From: Actinotignum urinale DSM 15805
Lineage (GTDB): Bacteria; Actinomycetota; Actinomycetes; Actinomycetales; Actinomycetaceae
DNA length: 64,000 nt
Direction: 5' to 3'
Assembly: GCF_000420445.1 (NCBI RefSeq)
Contig: NZ_ATUY01000002.1
Location: 127,889-191,888 of the forward strand
Shown: in pieces, positions 49,300-56,998 of the stretch
How the letters are laid out: each line of letters begins with the position of its first letter
Numbering within the stretch: position 1 is the stretch's first letter
Translations under genes and position numbers: made by a program
The notes under the pieces: model-generated
What the model saw: the letters and a program-made list of their open reading frames with translations, nothing else
Databases searched by the model: none
Told to the model about the DNA's origin: nothing

Positions 49300-49781
49300 A
49301 GCAGGGATAGGAGCCAGCCATCTAGGACGGCGACGAGGGTGAACAGGAGGGTTCCCCGGGCGAACGCTGCCAGATGTTTACGTGGATTACGGTAAAGCTC
49401 GGGGTTGTTCTTCGTGCCGGTGAAACGTACTCGTTTGGAATGTCTCCACCAGAGAAGGTCAATCACCAGCAAATCGAACAGATTTAGCGCCTGCCCTAAA
49501 AACAGAACATTCAGAAAGTTGCCGGTAAAGCCTGCTTGTTTTACCGGCAAGCCCGCCAGGAAAAGAACCACGCTGAACACCGGCAGACTGGAAAGGAAAG
49601 AGAGCACTGGGGAGGTTTTCTTTCCAGCGTTATCTGTAATCTCAGGCCTGCCGTGTACTGCGTCTTGTGCTTCGCTTGGGTAGGAGGACAAGCTCCGAGC
49701 ATTCTTTACGTCCGTGCCAGTACCTAGGAAGCACGTCAGCCAAAACACTAGGCATAACACTATGGCTTCAACGTACAACAT
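49296..49781 (-). CDS. Four-helix membrane protein, unknown
   Basis: A 161-residue membrane protein (MLYVEAIVLCLVFWLTCFLG) with hydrophobic segments at about 3-20, 62-80, 92-112 and 140-160 and a basic loop with RHSKRVRFTGTKNNPELYRNP. GGAGGAG lies seven bases before the ATG. It ends exactly where the polymerase remnant ends. I do not recognise the family; it appears intact and unrelated to the phage remnants around it. Confidence 0.65.
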   Translation of the reverse strand: MLYVEAIVLCLVFWLTCFLGTGTDVKNARSLSSYPSEAQDAVHGRPEITDNAGKKTSPVLSFLSSLPVFSVVLFLAGLPVKQAGFTGNFLNVLFLGQALNLFDLLVIDLLWWRHSKRVRFTGTKNNPELYRNPRKHLAAFARGTLLFTLVAVLDGWLLSLL

Positions 49782-50084
49782 TCCCGCTCCTCCTAGTGTT
49801 TTGTGCTACAGCACGCAGGCTAAAAACCAATCACGCTGCTTTCCCATTATCAGGCAACCCCGCCAATGAAATATGACGACTTCTCGTTCACCCGTCCGGA
49901 TTGGGGTGTGTCCGAGGGCGTATGGGCTAGAGCCTATCCAATTGTAGCTCCTTACCGGGACTGGTTTTGAAGCCTTGAGGGGGTTAACTCCCAGAGGGTT
50001 TCTGGCTTCCCGTTGAGAGCCACTGACTCGCGGCGACCGTCGCAAATACTCCATCTACGGGCTCTCAAAGGAAGGAGCCCAGCC

Positions 50085-50945
50085 ATGGGACATAACCAGT
50101 TACAGGTGTTTACTAATAGCCGTTTCGGCACGGTACGTACCGTCGAGGACGATGCGGGCAGGGTGCTGTTTTACGGGCGGGATGTCGCTACCGCGCTCGG
50201 TTACGAGAATCCAGGCAAGGCAGTACGCAATCATGCTCGCGCCGATGGGGGTCCAAAACGTTACCCCATCATTGACGTGCTCGGACGACCCCAAGAAGCA
50301 GTATTTATTACTGAGGGGGACGTGTACCTGCTTATCGCCTCATCCAAGCTATCTACGGCAGTCCAGTTTGAGTCGTGGATATTCGACGAAGTACTGCCCA
50401 GTATCCGAAAACATGGCCTCTACGCTATCGATGCTCTGCTTGATGATGACGACCTTTTGTCCTCCTCGCCCTACTCAGGCGACGTGCAAGCGAACGTGGA
50501 GCTGGCCCGCCAATTCTGTGGGTTCTCAGTGAGCTCGGGCAAGATTCCGTTCGCCCCACACCTTCTGTTCCCGCAGTTCATGGATGACGCCAATCCTGAT
50601 CAGCGTGAGTTGGCGATGTTTATGAGCCGTGTGCTGCTCGCCAAGTGCGAAGCGCTGTGGGCATACGTGGGTCACGTTAGCCCTGGTGTGCGCCTAGAGA
50701 TTGGGTGGGCACGTGACCTCGACCTGCCCATTAAGCACTTCGATTCTAAAGGCGAACTGCTGATCACGATCATGTCGAGTTTGGCTCAAGAAGAATCACG
50801 GTCTATTAGCGAGAACGTCACCTGGGGGCATCGGCGTTGGTGCGCTGAAGGTAAAGCCCTGTTCCCGTACTCTAACTTTCTTGGCTACACCAAGAATGCT
50901 GACGGGCAGATCACCGTCATCTTCAAAGGCCTGCCAGTCGAGTGA
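50085..50945 (+). CDS. In-frame chimera of three phage gene fragments
   Basis: A 286-residue open reading frame with a GGAAGGAG site before MGHNQLQVF. Residues 1-125 are a BRO-N antirepressor domain (RDVATALGYENPGKAV; LPSIRKHGLYAIDALL). Residues about 127-220 match the DUF4406/DUF7768 protein (VPFAPHLLFPQFMDD-type and RVLLAKCEALWAY). Residues about 222-276 match the serine recombinase at its residues 138-187 (FDSKGELLITIMSSLAQEES, then GY). Order matches the intact prophage (antirepressor, DUF4406 gene, recombinase), so deletions fused them. Whether it is expressed is unknown. Confidence 0.8.
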   Translation: MGHNQLQVFTNSRFGTVRTVEDDAGRVLFYGRDVATALGYENPGKAVRNHARADGGPKRYPIIDVLGRPQEAVFITEGDVYLLIASSKLSTAVQFESWIFDEVLPSIRKHGLYAIDALLDDDDLLSSSPYSGDVQANVELARQFCGFSVSSGKIPFAPHLLFPQFMDDANPDQRELAMFMSRVLLAKCEALWAYVGHVSPGVRLEIGWARDLDLPIKHFDSKGELLITIMSSLAQEESRSISENVTWGHRRWCAEGKALFPYSNFLGYTKNADGQITVIFKGLPVE

Positions 50946-51157
50946 ACATTGAGATCCTCTTATAAGCACACCCATTAATTGGGATAACGGGGGCTAATGC
51001 GATGTCGTTCTTTGCAATTCCAGAGCAAGGGATGGGCGGAGGATTTTCTTGCCAGTGATGTGCAAGAATTGGATATTGCCGATGAATTTTTGCATCTTTC
51101 CCACTCATTGGGTATTGAACGAGGGCTCCCGTTCACCTACGCGTTTCCATCCGGATG
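50946..51157. other. Gap with a possible gene tail
   Basis: A plus-strand frame from about 51001 to a stop at 51159-51161 reads KGWAEDFLASDVQELDIADE and then LGIERGLPF; it looks like a coding tail but I do not recognise it and no start is visible. Otherwise nothing was seen. Confidence 0.25.
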
Positions 51158-52201
51158 CTAGTCGACTAACAGAAGTACCGATCCCAACGAGACCGCGACG
51201 ATTAGGACAGTCAAGATTATTCCGAGGACGAGGGCGCGCCCTCCGGACTTAATTACGTTGCGCAGGTTTACCCCGGCTCCCATTGCGCCCATCGCTACGG
51301 TGAGCAGCATTGTAGCTACTGTGCCTCCTAAAATGCTGAAAGCGCTGTTCACGGTAGAAATACTGGCAAACACTGAAGCTAATACTACCGCAATTAGGAA
51401 TCCCACCACGAATCCGGGAATCAGGGGCGGGCGCTTGCCAGAGCTGGCTTTCTCAGCCTGTTCGTGGCGTACTTCTACTACTCGCCGTTCAATGATTCCT
51501 ACGATTGCCACTACGATAGCTAGGCAGGCCACGCGTCCCAGCTTGGTGGCGGTAGCCAAATCAGAGATTGCTGGGTCATAAATATTAGCCGCCGCTACTA
51601 CCTGGCCGACCTCGTGAATAGAAGCCCCCAGCCAGACAGCTGCTTGAGTGGGAGACAAGTGCAATGCGTTGGCGGCAGCGGGCAAAGCGGCAAGGCAGAT
51701 AGTCCCGAATAAGGTAACGCAAGCGATAGCGGTAGCAACCGCGTCATCGGCGTCCTCGTGACTGCGGGCAGAAACCACTGGAGAAATCCCGGCAACGGCC
51801 GAGGCTCCGCAAATGGCGGTGCCGGAAGTGGTGAGGATCCCGGTGGCGTGACTGACCCGCATAAAGTATGTAAGCAGGTAACCCGCCACCATAGTGACCG
51901 CCACCGCGCAGATGATAGTCGCAATCGTGCCGGCACCTAGCGTGGCAATAGCCGGTAGCGACAGACGAAAACCAAGCAGCACCACCCCGAAGCGCAAAAT
52001 AGTCTTCGCTGAAAAAGCGATTCCGGGTTCGCAGACAGCCGGAATTAGCTTCGTGTTGCGGACTGCTACCCCCAGTAGGATCGCCACCAGCATTGATGAC
52101 AGCAGGGGAACAAATAGATTAATCAGCCAGGCGATACCGGCGACTACGCACGCGTAGACTATTCCGGGCAACAAGCGTTTGAAACTATTCAAAAAATCCA
52201 C
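51158..52201 (-). CDS. YeiH/UPF0324 family membrane protein
   Basis: A 347-residue protein with about ten transmembrane segments and a GTG start. Family hallmarks include FGVVLLGFRLSLPAIATLG, TSGTAICGASAVAGISPVV and WLGASIHEVGQVVAAA. YeiH-type proteins are putative anion (sulfate) exporters in the inner membrane; the substrate is not proven. It is a host chromosomal gene by appearance and lies alone. Confidence 0.9.
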   Translation of the reverse strand: MDFLNSFKRLLPGIVYACVVAGIAWLINLFVPLLSSMLVAILLGVAVRNTKLIPAVCEPGIAFSAKTILRFGVVLLGFRLSLPAIATLGAGTIATIICAVAVTMVAGYLLTYFMRVSHATGILTTSGTAICGASAVAGISPVVSARSHEDADDAVATAIACVTLFGTICLAALPAAANALHLSPTQAAVWLGASIHEVGQVVAAANIYDPAISDLATATKLGRVACLAIVVAIVGIIERRVVEVRHEQAEKASSGKRPPLIPGFVVGFLIAVVLASVFASISTVNSAFSILGGTVATMLLTVAMGAMGAGVNLRNVIKSGGRALVLGIILTVLIVAVSLGSVLLLVD

Positions 52202-52293
52202 TTGCCATATATATCACAAGGTTAAGGCGATTCGGTAGCAAGAATGCGGGATAGGCTTGTCTCGTTCCCCACAGGTTGACCGGAACTGCAACT

Positions 52294-52590
52294 TTAGTCA
52301 GGTATTACTGCAATTTTTACGCCGACCCGATTGTGTACTGCCTGATAAGCTTCATGCACTTTTGAAAGCGGGAAGGTGTGGGTGACAATCTCTTCCACAT
52401 TTATCGCTCCCGATTCGAGGGCGCGAATGGCTCGTTTTACGTCCCGGCGCCGCGCATTAGATCCCCTGGTAACCTGCAATTCTTTACAGTGAATCAGGTT
52501 AGACTCCATCTGGGTCATCGTGCCTTTCGGGAATCCAGCAAAGTAGTTGACTCGCCCTCCGTCCCGTGCAAGTACTAAGCCATCTTGGGC
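52294..52590 (-). pseudogene. C-terminal fragment of a zinc-type alcohol/sorbitol dehydrogenase
   Basis: The minus strand reads GGRVNYFAGFPKGTMTQMES, then NLIHCKELQVTRGSNARRRD and finally EEIVTHTFPLSKVHEAYQAV to a stop at 52294. This is the last 95 or so residues of a medium-chain zinc dehydrogenase. The upstream two thirds, including the zinc-binding and most of the Rossmann parts, are missing, so the gene is truncated. Confidence 0.8.
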
Positions 52591-52597
52591 TAATATC

Positions 52598-52710
52598 TAT
52601 CCCAAAAGCCGCTGACCTGCTAGGTTTAACGAAAAAACGCTTTATGCCTGGACTTACCAGGGCAAACTACCGGCTTACAAAGTCGGAAGAAGCAAGCGGG
52701 TCAACCTTAC
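52598..52710 (+). pseudogene. Frameshifted excisionase/MerR-type HTH fragment
   Basis: The plus strand reads IPKAADLLGLTKKRF and, after an apparent one-base deletion near 52643, YAWTYQGKLPAYKVGRSKRV. Joined, these form a typical HTH_17/excisionase domain (AADLLGL..., WxxxGKLPAYKVGR). The start and the rest of the gene are missing. It abuts the dehydrogenase fragment head to head. Confidence 0.5.
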
Positions 52711-52957
52711 GCTCACGCGCGGTATTTTTAATCCATCCCTTGAGCTGGACAGCACTATTAATTTTCACAACAACACCTCCAAGTACTGCGATACCAACCC
52801 GCTAAACCCCAGCTGTTCGGCATAGTTCGCCAACACGGACAGTTGCTTATCGCTGCGACGCACATATCATTGCATGGCTTGGGGCGGGCGTGGAAGCGGG
52901 CGCTGGGGTGCGTTTTGGGTGCTTCGATTGGGTCGCGAATAGTGCTCTAAGGGGGTG
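52711..52957. other. Gap with no recognisable gene
   Basis: Nothing recognised; open frames are short and without ribosome sites. Base composition becomes GC-rich after about 52880, where insertion-sequence relics begin. Confidence 0.3.
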
Positions 52958-53013
52958 GCGCCAAAAAGTGTGGCTTGCGCCGAAAAGTATGAGTGCCGCC
53001 AAAAGGTGTCAGG
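52958..53013. repeat. Three 19-bp tandem repeats (IS21-type end)
   Basis: The core GCGCCAAAAAGT.TG starts at 52958, 52977 and 52996 (GCGCC, GCGCC, CCGCC), exactly 19 bp apart. IS21-family elements carry multiple short terminal repeats of this length. A second pair with the same spacing is at 53246. No istA/istB gene is recognised between them, so this is a remnant. Confidence 0.5.
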
Positions 53014-53245
53014 TAGACAGAGAAGTGCGGGATTCATTGGCGTGCTCGCAAACCGTATCGAAGTGGATACAACGCCATACGAGATGCGGTTGACGCAGAT
53101 GGGGCAAAACCCGCTTGCCACCAGGTAAAACGCGCCGTGGTGTTGACCGTCGAGCCGCAAATTTGGGCAGTGCGGCTTCGGCATCTGCCGTGACCGGGAG
53201 ACATAGCCGGGCATCGCGAACCATGCCGGCGGGGCGGAGAGTAGA

Positions 53246-53284
53246 GCGCCAAAAGGTATGGTGAGCGCCAAAAACTATCGGGAC
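53246..53284. repeat. Two further 19-bp repeats (IS21-type end)
   Basis: GCGCCAAAAGGTATGG at 53246 and GCGCCAAAAACTATCG at 53265, 19 bp apart, in the same orientation as the three at 52958. Between the arrays (53014-53245) no gene was recognised. Confidence 0.45.
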
Positions 53285-53707
53285 CGGGTTCTCAGCGCGA
53301 TCAAGAGACCCAAATATGTTCTGCTGAATGCGCTAGTCGGATTCCTGCAAGGCCCCATTAGGTGGATGGATGACAAGGAAGGGCTTCATGACCATGATCG
53401 TTTGCGAGATCTTTTCGCCGACAGGGTTCTTGAATCCCGTGAAGCCGTCTATTGCGACGACCTCGACACCATCCTGCCAAGCCTTGTCGCGGACGGCGAA
53501 TCAGGTCTTGAAGGTGGCTGTGGAATTCCTGACTCGGCGTAGAATGGGGTGAGGTCGAGGACGGCGATCATATATTTGTCCCCACGATGGGCATGACGCC
53601 GCACATGCCTGCAACCGAAAACAACGATAGCGGCGCAATCGAACTTGCAAGAGCGAGGCCTTCTCGGCAGCGACGCCCCACCCCACCGGACCCAACATAG
53701 ACCTCAA
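53270..53707 (-). pseudogene. Degenerate ISL3-family transposase
   Basis: The minus strand reads, across stops and shifts, LLQVRLRRYRC, MIAVLDLTPFY, then VRDKAWQDGVEVVAIDGFTG and VGEKISQTIMVMKPFLVIHP before RIQQNIFGSLDRAENPV. These correspond in order to the zinc-binding, first-Asp (V.DLTP), DGFTGFK and second-Asp (MDPFHVV) regions of ISL3 transposases. Stops and lost acidic residues (MKPF instead of MDPF) show it is dead. Confidence 0.75.
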
Positions 53708-53793
53708 CTGGCAAGAGCTCGAAGGCGCCCGTGGGGCATTAAAAGGTGTAGTCGTGCTGAGTGCGTTCTAAGCCAACGAAAATACAGTTCTCC

Positions 53794-55365
53794 CTAAAAC
53801 AAGACGTCTTGCCGCGTACACCCTTGGAGCCCTAGCTGGCGCCCTAGATGAGCAGCAGGAATGTTGGAGAGCTCCTTTGGTTCAATCTTACGGAGTCCAC
53901 CCCCGTAGACACGGCCGCCAGCAATCAGCGAATCTTGGGAAAACTGATTTAGTGAAGCGTGGACATCGTCCAGCGTGAGCAACCCATCGCGAATCGCCTT
54001 CTTGAGTTCTCCGCACGGGTAGAGCATCAGGTATCCATTGGTCGCGATGGCTTTGGAGCGATTCAAAATGAACCTGAAAGGGGCTCCCTTCCCGTTCGCT
54101 CGCCCCATGTATGTAAGAAGAAAGGGAGCGGGTTCCCGGCTCTCGACTTTGTACCAAGGTGACCGATTGCGCACCAAGTACGAGTTTCTCGTCTTTTCGT
54201 CGGCAGCCTTGAAGTACCTCGCAAGGTTTGGATTCTTGGTGGCCAGAGTTGATTCCGATTCACTCGAACTCATTAGGACGAGTTGCTCAGTCACCAGGGG
54301 CCAACCATCTTCATCGGCGGGGACCGCAAGTAGATCTAGTCGCCGAGGTGGGGGGAGAACGGGTATGAGGTCTGAATCGTCGATGCCTTCGGCCAATACT
54401 TCTCGCCTAGGTCGGATGAAATAGGAGTTATTCCCGGTTGCGATGCCCCGTCGAATTGTAAAGAAGTCAGAGAGAGTTAGCTCAACGTTGTGATGATTGG
54501 TGGCGGGTTCGTGGAGGAAATAGCCACTCCACCGATTTTCTCCACGGAGGGCAGACTGTGGGAACGTTACTTTCTGTATTTCTGGGTCATTAATGTCGTC
54601 TCCTTCGGAAAAGGTGACGAGGTGACTCTCGTCAGGCTTCTGATTCTTGAAAACAAGGATCAGCGAAGTTACGAGAGCGTCGTCAAAGACCAATCCGTCG
54701 GGGTTAAACCGGTGAATGCGCTCAACAGATACCGTTTCGGCCAAGTATTTCCTGACGAACTTACCGTAGTTAGTATCAAGGAACTCAGAAGGGACGAGCC
54801 ATGCGGAAACAGCGCCTGGTGCGAGGCAGAGATGAGCGCTAAGAATGAAGTAAACATAAAGGCCAGACAAACCGGATGGAGCTCGTCCGGAGACTCGGGA
54901 GCTGATCTCAGAGTACCTAGCTTTGGCCTCTCTAGACATGTGATGGTGGCGGACGTATGGAGGATTTGCAATGAGTAGATTGGCTGTGGGGGTGGCAGAG
55001 GAGGCGAACTCTAAGAAATCCTGATTGACAATTTCTGCTCCGAGCGAGCCCCATAACTCTGCGGCCAAGTCAGCGAATTCCTTATCTTTTTCGACGCCAA
55101 TGATCTTCTCAAAGGTCATACCTAATTTCTTTGCCTCAGACAGTGCAGCGGAAATAAAGGCGCCTGAACCGCTAGACGGCTCTAGCAACAGCGGCTTGTC
55201 AATAGTCACGAGGGGGAGAACAAACTTGGCTATCGAGTGTGCGAGAGATGAGGGAGTAGCGAATTGTCCTTCCTTGTTACGCTCAACGGCGTCCCGCTTA
55301 GCATCTAGTCTGTCCTGGTCAGCCAGACGCTTGGCCTCCAGTGTCTTAAGATCAAATCCCTGCAA
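53794..55365 (-). CDS. XamI-system DNA N6-adenine methyltransferase (Eco57I/TaqI-like)
   Basis: A 523-residue methyltransferase. I place the start at TTG 55365 (LQGFDLKTLEAKR), ten bases after GGAG and inside the last codons of the nuclease gene. An in-frame ATG at 55473 would overlap that gene by about 120 bp. Motif I is LEPSSGSGAF and the catalytic motif IV is NPPYVRH. The C-terminal 250 residues form the target-recognition domain. The alternate start and 14-bp overlap suggest coupled, down-tuned expression. Confidence 0.88.
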   Translation of the reverse strand: MQGFDLKTLEAKRLADQDRLDAKRDAVERNKEGQFATPSSLAHSIAKFVLPLVTIDKPLLLEPSSGSGAFISAALSEAKKLGMTFEKIIGVEKDKEFADLAAELWGSLGAEIVNQDFLEFASSATPTANLLIANPPYVRHHHMSREAKARYSEISSRVSGRAPSGLSGLYVYFILSAHLCLAPGAVSAWLVPSEFLDTNYGKFVRKYLAETVSVERIHRFNPDGLVFDDALVTSLILVFKNQKPDESHLVTFSEGDDINDPEIQKVTFPQSALRGENRWSGYFLHEPATNHHNVELTLSDFFTIRRGIATGNNSYFIRPRREVLAEGIDDSDLIPVLPPPRRLDLLAVPADEDGWPLVTEQLVLMSSSESESTLATKNPNLARYFKAADEKTRNSYLVRNRSPWYKVESREPAPFLLTYMGRANGKGAPFRFILNRSKAIATNGYLMLYPCGELKKAIRDGLLTLDDVHASLNQFSQDSLIAGGRVYGGGLRKIEPKELSNIPAAHLGRQLGLQGCTRQDVLF

Positions 55366-56317
55366 TTTCGAGATCCTCCACACGATGTTCCCAGATCCAG
55401 TCGAGCCCCTCAGCGGCTTCGTAGCCAAGGTATCCAGCATCAAAATAACCGCATAGAAGAAGGAGAAGGTCAAGTTCCTCTCCGTAAGTACGCTTTAGTT
55501 GATGTGCCTTTGTCGCCTCCTCCTTGCGTCTCTTATTCGTATTGGTGAAGTCACCAGCACTCTTGGCTTCGATAAGGACAGGGAAGCCAGATGGTCTGCG
55601 CACGTGTGGCTGAACGACAAGGTCAATCGGCATGTTGATGATCTTGCCGTCTTGATTCTGGACTGGGACATTGTGGTGTACAGAGAAGGTTCCTGCAGGG
55701 AGGTCTTTCAAAGCTACGTCGCTAGAGAAGCGTTCTTCCCGGTAACCCCGCGCAGTCAGCCATTCCCGCATAACAGCCATTTGGCGCGCTTCCTGGGCGT
55801 TACGAAAAATGGGGTCGGTCACAGCGCCGCATCTACGATCTCCCACTATGACTGAGGCAAGCTCGACCTGTTTATGAGACGGTGGCGTTTTCGTCTCGAC
55901 CCATTCGAAAAGGGTGTCGTCGAGCAACTCCATAATGATTGCAATAATCTGAGTCAGGTTCTGGCGGAGCGCTGCATCAGACATCCGGGCAGGAAGTCGC
56001 CCTTGTTCTAGGGTGTTCACGAGAGATTTCGGAACATCGGCAAGACCAACTAGGCGGTCACGAGCGATGGGTGGCGCCGTGACCATCCGAAGTGTGCCGA
56101 TGATCTGGGGGTTGTCAATGATGTCCTGTGGAGTAAGCCGATTCATGTAATCAGTAGCTTCAAAGAGATGCTCAACTTCATCAATAACGGCAGAACGAGA
56201 TCCACGGTAGGCCTCAGGCGCAGCTTCAAGGAACCATTCGTTGTACATCTTCACGGATTGGTAAACATCCTCTTTCCAGAGGTCAACTCTGTGCCGATTG
56301 ATGTTGGGTGTGCTCAT
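55352..56317 (-). CDS. XamI-family type II restriction endonuclease
   Basis: A 321-residue nuclease matching the XamI family. Its N terminus NRHRVDLWKEDVYQSVKMYN and APEAYRGSRS, the LRMVTAPPIARDRLVGLADV segment and the PD-(D/E)xK-like MPIDLVVQPHVRRPSGFPVLIEAKSAGDF are characteristic. XamI cuts GTCGAC; whether this protein does is not known. It overlaps the HTH stop by 4 bp upstream and the methyltransferase start downstream. Confidence 0.85.
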   Translation of the reverse strand: MSTPNINRHRVDLWKEDVYQSVKMYNEWFLEAAPEAYRGSRSAVIDEVEHLFEATDYMNRLTPQDIIDNPQIIGTLRMVTAPPIARDRLVGLADVPKSLVNTLEQGRLPARMSDAALRQNLTQIIAIIMELLDDTLFEWVETKTPPSHKQVELASVIVGDRRCGAVTDPIFRNAQEARQMAVMREWLTARGYREERFSSDVALKDLPAGTFSVHHNVPVQNQDGKIINMPIDLVVQPHVRRPSGFPVLIEAKSAGDFTNTNKRRKEEATKAHQLKRTYGEELDLLLLLCGYFDAGYLGYEAAEGLDWIWEHRVEDLEIAGI

Positions 56318-56544
56318 TTTGATTCCTTCTTTGCTACGGTCACGATGTCAGAGAGGTCGCAGTTGAGTGCTTCGCAGATTTTCACGAGGACGGTTGTGGT
56401 GACGTTTTCGTCTCGGCCGAGCTTGGCGATGGTTGCTCCCGAAAGTCCGGTCATTTTCCGGAGGTCTTGTTTTTGAAGCTCTCTATCGATGAGCAGTTTC
56501 CACAGAGGTTTGTAGCTCACTGTGAAGCTGGGCGGGTTCGTCAT
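56314..56544 (-). CDS. Small XRE-like HTH regulator heading the XamI-like operon
   Basis: A 76-residue protein starting at MTNPPSFTVSYK after AGAGGAGG. The HTH core QDLRKMTGLSGATIAKLGRD and LVKICEALNCDLSDIV matches those at 47318 and 48365, about half of residues being identical. The nuclease gene overlaps its stop by 4 bp. It may be the controller protein of this system; the in-frame upstream part belongs to other gene debris. Confidence 0.88.
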   Translation of the reverse strand: MTNPPSFTVSYKPLWKLLIDRELQKQDLRKMTGLSGATIAKLGRDENVTTTVLVKICEALNCDLSDIVTVAKKESK

Positions 56545-56733
56545 CGCTGTTCCTCCTCTGCAACGTCGTACACATCGTCTAGGTATCCGTAGCGTCCCTG
56601 TGTCTTGCTCTTCGAAAACCCACAGCAGACCCCTTTGTCTTGGCCCGGTTAGCGTGATTATTGGAAATTGGCGAGCCAGGGACAGCATCTTCTCCGACAC
56701 TTCTCGAATGATCAAAGCGCCCTCCTTGAACAC
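56545..56733 (-). pseudogene. Truncated AAA ATPase (DUF4143 type) fused to a gene tail
   Basis: The first 34 residues (MFKEGALIIREVSEKMLSLA and FPIITLTGPRQR) match the N terminus of DUF4143-type AAA ATPases up to Walker A, where GPRQSGKT should follow but the frame diverges after about 56629. The remainder, in another frame, ends GRYGYLDDVYDVAEEEQR, probably the tail of a different or the same gene, just before the HTH start. A deletion is the simplest cause. Confidence 0.6.
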
Positions 56734-56774
56734 CCATCAGGTTTTACGTTAGCCTCCACACAACTCTAAAATGT

Positions 56775-56835
56775 GCGATTTGTATAAATGATACTTCGCG
56801 ATTTACATAAATTTTACTATGCGGTTTGCATAATC
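56775..56835. repeat. Three 15-bp repeats at exact 23-bp spacing
   Basis: GCGATTTGTATAAAT at 56775, GCGATTTACATAAAT at 56798 and GCGGTTTGCATAATC at 56821. Each is 23 bp from the next, about two helical turns. They lie upstream of the truncated AAA ATPase gene. They look like a cooperative operator or iteron set. The rest of 56734-56963 shows no gene. Confidence 0.6.
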
Positions 56836-56963
56836 ACTCATGCTAACTACGCCAGGCAAGACATCCATGATGGATAAGTGAGGCATGACCATCACTCATC
56901 TAACAAGTCTTGACCCACAATCTGCGAAGCACCAGGCCACCACGCCTCTGCATTCTTCAAATA

Positions 56964-56998
56964 AGCCAGGTTTTCCGGACGAAAAAACGAGTCTGGCT
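56964..56998 (-). terminator. Terminator-like hairpin at the end of the pilus operon
   Basis: Arms AGCCAG (56964-56969) and CTGGCT (56993-56998) overlap the sortase stop codon (56997-56999); CG/AAAA pairing continues the stem inside. On the minus strand TTATTTG follows the stem. Confidence 0.45.

Noticed and set aside
49100-49342. 80-codon ORF as a gene
   Set aside because: It is only the middle part of the decayed polymerase C terminus.
52958-53284. CRISPR array
   Set aside because: Five 19-bp units in tandem without spacers; they match the layout of IS21 terminal repeats.
53258-53542. 94-codon plus-strand ORF
   Set aside because: It is opposite the ISL3 transposase remnant, whose conserved segments read on the minus strand.
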